DNA from: Actinomycetota bacterium | GTDB lineage: Bacteria > Cyanobacteriota > Vampirovibrionia > Obscuribacterales > Obscuribacteraceae | DNA: 5,619 bases | Direction of reading: 5' to 3' | NCBI GenBank assembly: GCA_903970355.1 | Contig: CAJCIF010000335.1 | Coordinates: 1-5,619, forward strand | Shown here: positions 3,955-5,619 of the stretch, piece by piece | Layout: each line of letters begins with the position of its first letter | Numbering within the stretch: position 1 is the first letter of the stretch | The notes under the pieces: generated by a model | Told to the model about the DNA's origin: nothing | Seen by the model: only the letters and a program-made list of their open reading frames with translations | Database searches by the model: none | Made by a program: the position numbers and the translations under genes

Positions 3955-5619
3955 ATGAAATCTCGGCGTTCTTTTGGACAACTGGCCATCACGGCTTTGA
4001 CCAGTGGCTTGATCCTAACTTCAATAGCCACTTATGGAGCCAATTCCAATGGCAGAATGTTGAGCTACGATCCGGTCGATGGACACGCAACGGGAACTAT
4101 ATCTGGAGATGTTCCACTCAGTCAGATTGGTAACTACAAACTCAGTCAGGGGACAGTTAGCTTTGAAGGTGGCAAGATCACAATCACTTCAAACCCGCCT
4201 GGCTCCGCGCGCCCCTTCACCCTCACTGGACAAGTAATTTCACCGTCGCTATCCATTCACGACAAGCACGTCAGATACAAATCTGGAATCTACTTTTCGC
4301 AACCCTTAGTTGCTTCTCTTCCAGGTGCAGGAGAGCCCGTGGTTGAGGAACAGTTAAAGCTCGTTGACGGAACAATTATCAAAGGATCGATTCAGAAGAT
4401 TGGCAATCAATCGATCACAATCATTACTAATAAAGAAACTCGGAAAATCCCGACTAACCAAGTTACGAAAATCGATTCTCCTAGAATGTTCGTCGCTGTT
4501 GTGGAAGGACAAGCTGATACGGCAGTCGAACCAGGTCAAAAATTTCAGCTTCGCGCAACCAAAATTGAACTGCGCCCAAGCGAAGAAGATAAATATTACA
4601 AGAACCGCGCTGGGTCCGGCTGGCTCACAGCCGGTGGTGTCTTCGGTTCCGTAGCAGCTCCTGCGATTACAGCACCAACTACTTTCCATCGGATCGGACC
4701 AGTTACTGTTTCGCGCAGCGAATCTTCAACAATTTCCCCCCGCGGGCAGACAATAGCGGAAGGACAACAACCACTGTTAAGTTACGCACCCAAAGAAGGT
4801 GGAAGTTTGCAGGGTGATGGGCCTGTGGATAAGCTCGGTAACTTGGAGCTTCATCAAGGGTCAGTCAAATTTGATGGCGAAAAGTTAGTTATATCGGCGG
4901 TTAATCAAAGTTCAAAGCAACCAATTTCCTTAGTGGGGCAAGTATTGACCCCACAAGTCACTGCTGCCGAGGGCAATCAAATCAGATACGTTTCTGGCGT
5001 CTGGTTTGATAAAGCGACTTTGGAGTCACTTCCAAACGCGCAGCCTCAGATCACCGACATAGTAATTCTAAAAAATGGAACGAAGCAAAAAGGTTCAATT
5101 AAGAACATCAGCAATGAATCGGTGATCCTGGTCACCGGTCATGGTGAAGAAACACTGCCGTTCAGTTCGATCTCAAGAATTGTGTCTTCTGGCATGTTTA
5201 TAGCTCTCATCGAAGGCAACTCGGGTGGAGCAGCAGACCCGGCGAATCCTTTTGGCCTTCATGCCACAAAGATACAGCTTCTTCCCACAATTGCGGTCGA
5301 TAAAAAACGGGGCGGAGGTTGGCTAGTCGCCGGTGGCACTTTAGTTACATTGGGCGCAGCCACTGCCATTGCCGTTCCTGTAGCGCTTGCAGGCAGTGGT
5401 AGCGGCACCACGAGCGGTGCTTTCGCCGGCAATTTTGTTCCTGTAGCAAGTCCCTTAGGAGCGTCTCCAGCAAGCCCAACTTCGCCAACAACTCCGACTA
5501 CACCAACACATCCTACGAACCCGACCTCGCCAACACATCCGACGAGGCCGACTTCGCCTACACATCCGACATTCCCGACTTCACCTACACATCCGACAAG
5601 TCCGACTTCGCCAACGAGT
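3955..5619 (+). CDS. Exported two-domain repeat protein with Pro/Thr-rich tail (3' partial)
   Basis: The frame runs open from ATG to the window edge (555 codons, no stop), so the C terminus is missing. The N terminus MKSRRSFGQ followed by a weakly hydrophobic stretch to ~28 is a signal peptide. S-R-R-S-F at residues 3-7 fits the twin-arginine pattern, with cleavage probably near TYG-A (26-29). Two diverged copies of one domain follow (36-228 and 275-461). Each starts with LSY-x-P, has a QG-x-V-x-F beta segment, GQV, RY-x-SG, an (N/D)GT-x-x-KGSI module (138-146; 374-382), MF-x-A-x-x-EG, AT-KI-x-L, and ends in a Gly-rich GGW-L-x-AGG segment. After copy 2, residues 456-481 are hydrophobic and Ala-rich, a possible membrane or wall-embedded helix. 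From ~500 comes a tandem PTSPTHPT tail. No cysteine occurs in the visible 555 residues. The family is not recognised; a surface or envelope structural role is inferred from architecture only. Confidence 0.85.
   Translation, partial: MKSRRSFGQLAITALTSGLILTSIATYGANSNGRMLSYDPVDGHATGTISGDVPLSQIGNYKLSQGTVSFEGGKITITSNPPGSARPFTLTGQVISPSLSIHDKHVRYKSGIYFSQPLVASLPGAGEPVVEEQLKLVDGTIIKGSIQKIGNQSITIITNKETRKIPTNQVTKIDSPRMFVAVVEGQADTAVEPGQKFQLRATKIELRPSEEDKYYKNRAGSGWLTAGGVFGSVAAPAITAPTTFHRIGPVTVSRSESSTISPRGQTIAEGQQPLLSYAPKEGGSLQGDGPVDKLGNLELHQGSVKFDGEKLVISAVNQSSKQPISLVGQVLTPQVTAAEGNQIRYVSGVWFDKATLESLPNAQPQITDIVILKNGTKQKGSIKNISNESVILVTGHGEETLPFSSISRIVSSGMFIALIEGNSGGAADPANPFGLHATKIQLLPTIAVDKKRGGGWLVAGGTLVTLGAATAIAVPVALAGSGSGTTSGAFAGNFVPVASPLGASPASPTSPTTPTTPTHPTNPTSPTHPTRPTSPTHPTFPTSPTHPTSPTSPTS
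4060..4638 (+). repeat. Internal domain duplication, copy 1
   Basis: This encodes residues 36-228, the first copy of the ~190-residue domain. Landmarks are LSYDP (36-40), LSQGTVSFEGG (63-73), GQV (92-94), RYKSG (107-111), VDGTIIKGSI (137-146), RMFVAVVEG (177-185), ATKIEL (201-206) and GSGWLTAGG (220-228). The DGT-x-x-KGSI stretch followed by short alternating beta strands looks like a small barrel module, of the kind found in exported proteins with L-x-DG-x-x-x-KG-x-I motifs. Confidence 0.75.
4777..5337 (+). repeat. Internal domain duplication, copy 2
   Basis: This encodes residues 275-461, collinear with copy 1. Landmarks are LSYAP (275-279), LHQGSVKFDGE (299-309), GQV (328-330), RYVSG (344-348), KNGTKQKGSI (373-382), GMFIALIEG (413-421), ATKIQL (437-442) and GGGWLVAGG (453-461). 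Identity to copy 1 is about one third by eye with few gaps, so the duplication is old. Unlike copy 1, it continues into a longer Ala/Val/Leu hydrophobic run. Confidence 0.75.
5491..5619 (+). repeat. 27-bp tandem repeat encoding xPTSPTHPT
   Basis: In-frame 27-nt units begin at 5491, 5518, 5545, 5572 and 5599, the last cut by the window edge. Each encodes one variable residue (T, N, R, F, S in order) followed by PTSPTHPT or a close variant; a shorter related stretch precedes at 5473-5490. Wobble positions differ between units (cca/cct, tcg/tca, acg/aca), so the peptide is conserved despite silent drift. The array probably continues beyond the window. Confidence 0.9.

Noticed and set aside
4364..4654. 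Plus-strand open frame of 96 codons in another frame within the two-domain protein gene
   Set aside because: It lies wholly within domain copy 1 in a shifted frame; the equivalent region of copy 2 does not support it.
4354..4689. Minus-strand open frame of 111 codons opposite the plus-strand exported protein
   Set aside because: It is antisense to a frame with a clear signal peptide and internal duplication, and its translation has no recognisable domain.

Overview
The window looks like bacterial chromosome from a lineage related to Cyanobacteria, most plausibly a non-photosynthetic Vampirovibrionia/Melainabacteria member of the Obscuribacterales type. This is my impression from protein style, not a search. 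The pointers are an exported protein carrying the short LERxVFG-like module that is common in that group, an HTTM membrane protein with its usual small companion, mid-range GC by eye, and frequent non-ATG starts. The assignment is moderate to low confidence. There is no rRNA, tRNA, CRISPR array, IS element or phage gene.

Layout: positions 1-127 are short noncoding sequence. From 3460 down to 128 there is a compact three-gene minus-strand cluster. It runs from a large exported protein with a Glu/Pro repeat spacer (1643-3460), through a small single-pass membrane protein (1090-1665), to a polytopic HTTM-domain protein (128-1093). The genes overlap or abut, and the last junction is a TTGA stop/start overlap with a good Shine-Dalgarno, so they almost certainly form one operon. 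Positions 3461-3954 are a divergent intergenic region with promoter-like elements and several dyads. From 3955 to the window edge there is a plus-strand gene, cut by the edge. It encodes a cysteine-free exported protein with a twin-arginine-like signal peptide, two diverged copies of a ~190-residue domain, and a Pro/Thr tandem-repeat tail still running at the last base.

How it may work together: all four products are predicted to be membrane-bound or exported, and both large ones carry Pro-rich tandem repeats typical of extended envelope spacers. The minus-strand cluster joins a secreted protein to an HTTM protein (the fold family that includes vitamin K-dependent gamma-carboxylase and SdpB) and a small membrane partner. 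One reading is that the HTTM pair acts on an exported substrate, possibly the upstream gene product; this is inference. The divergent gene could share regulation through the common intergenic region, but nothing in the sequence proves a functional link.
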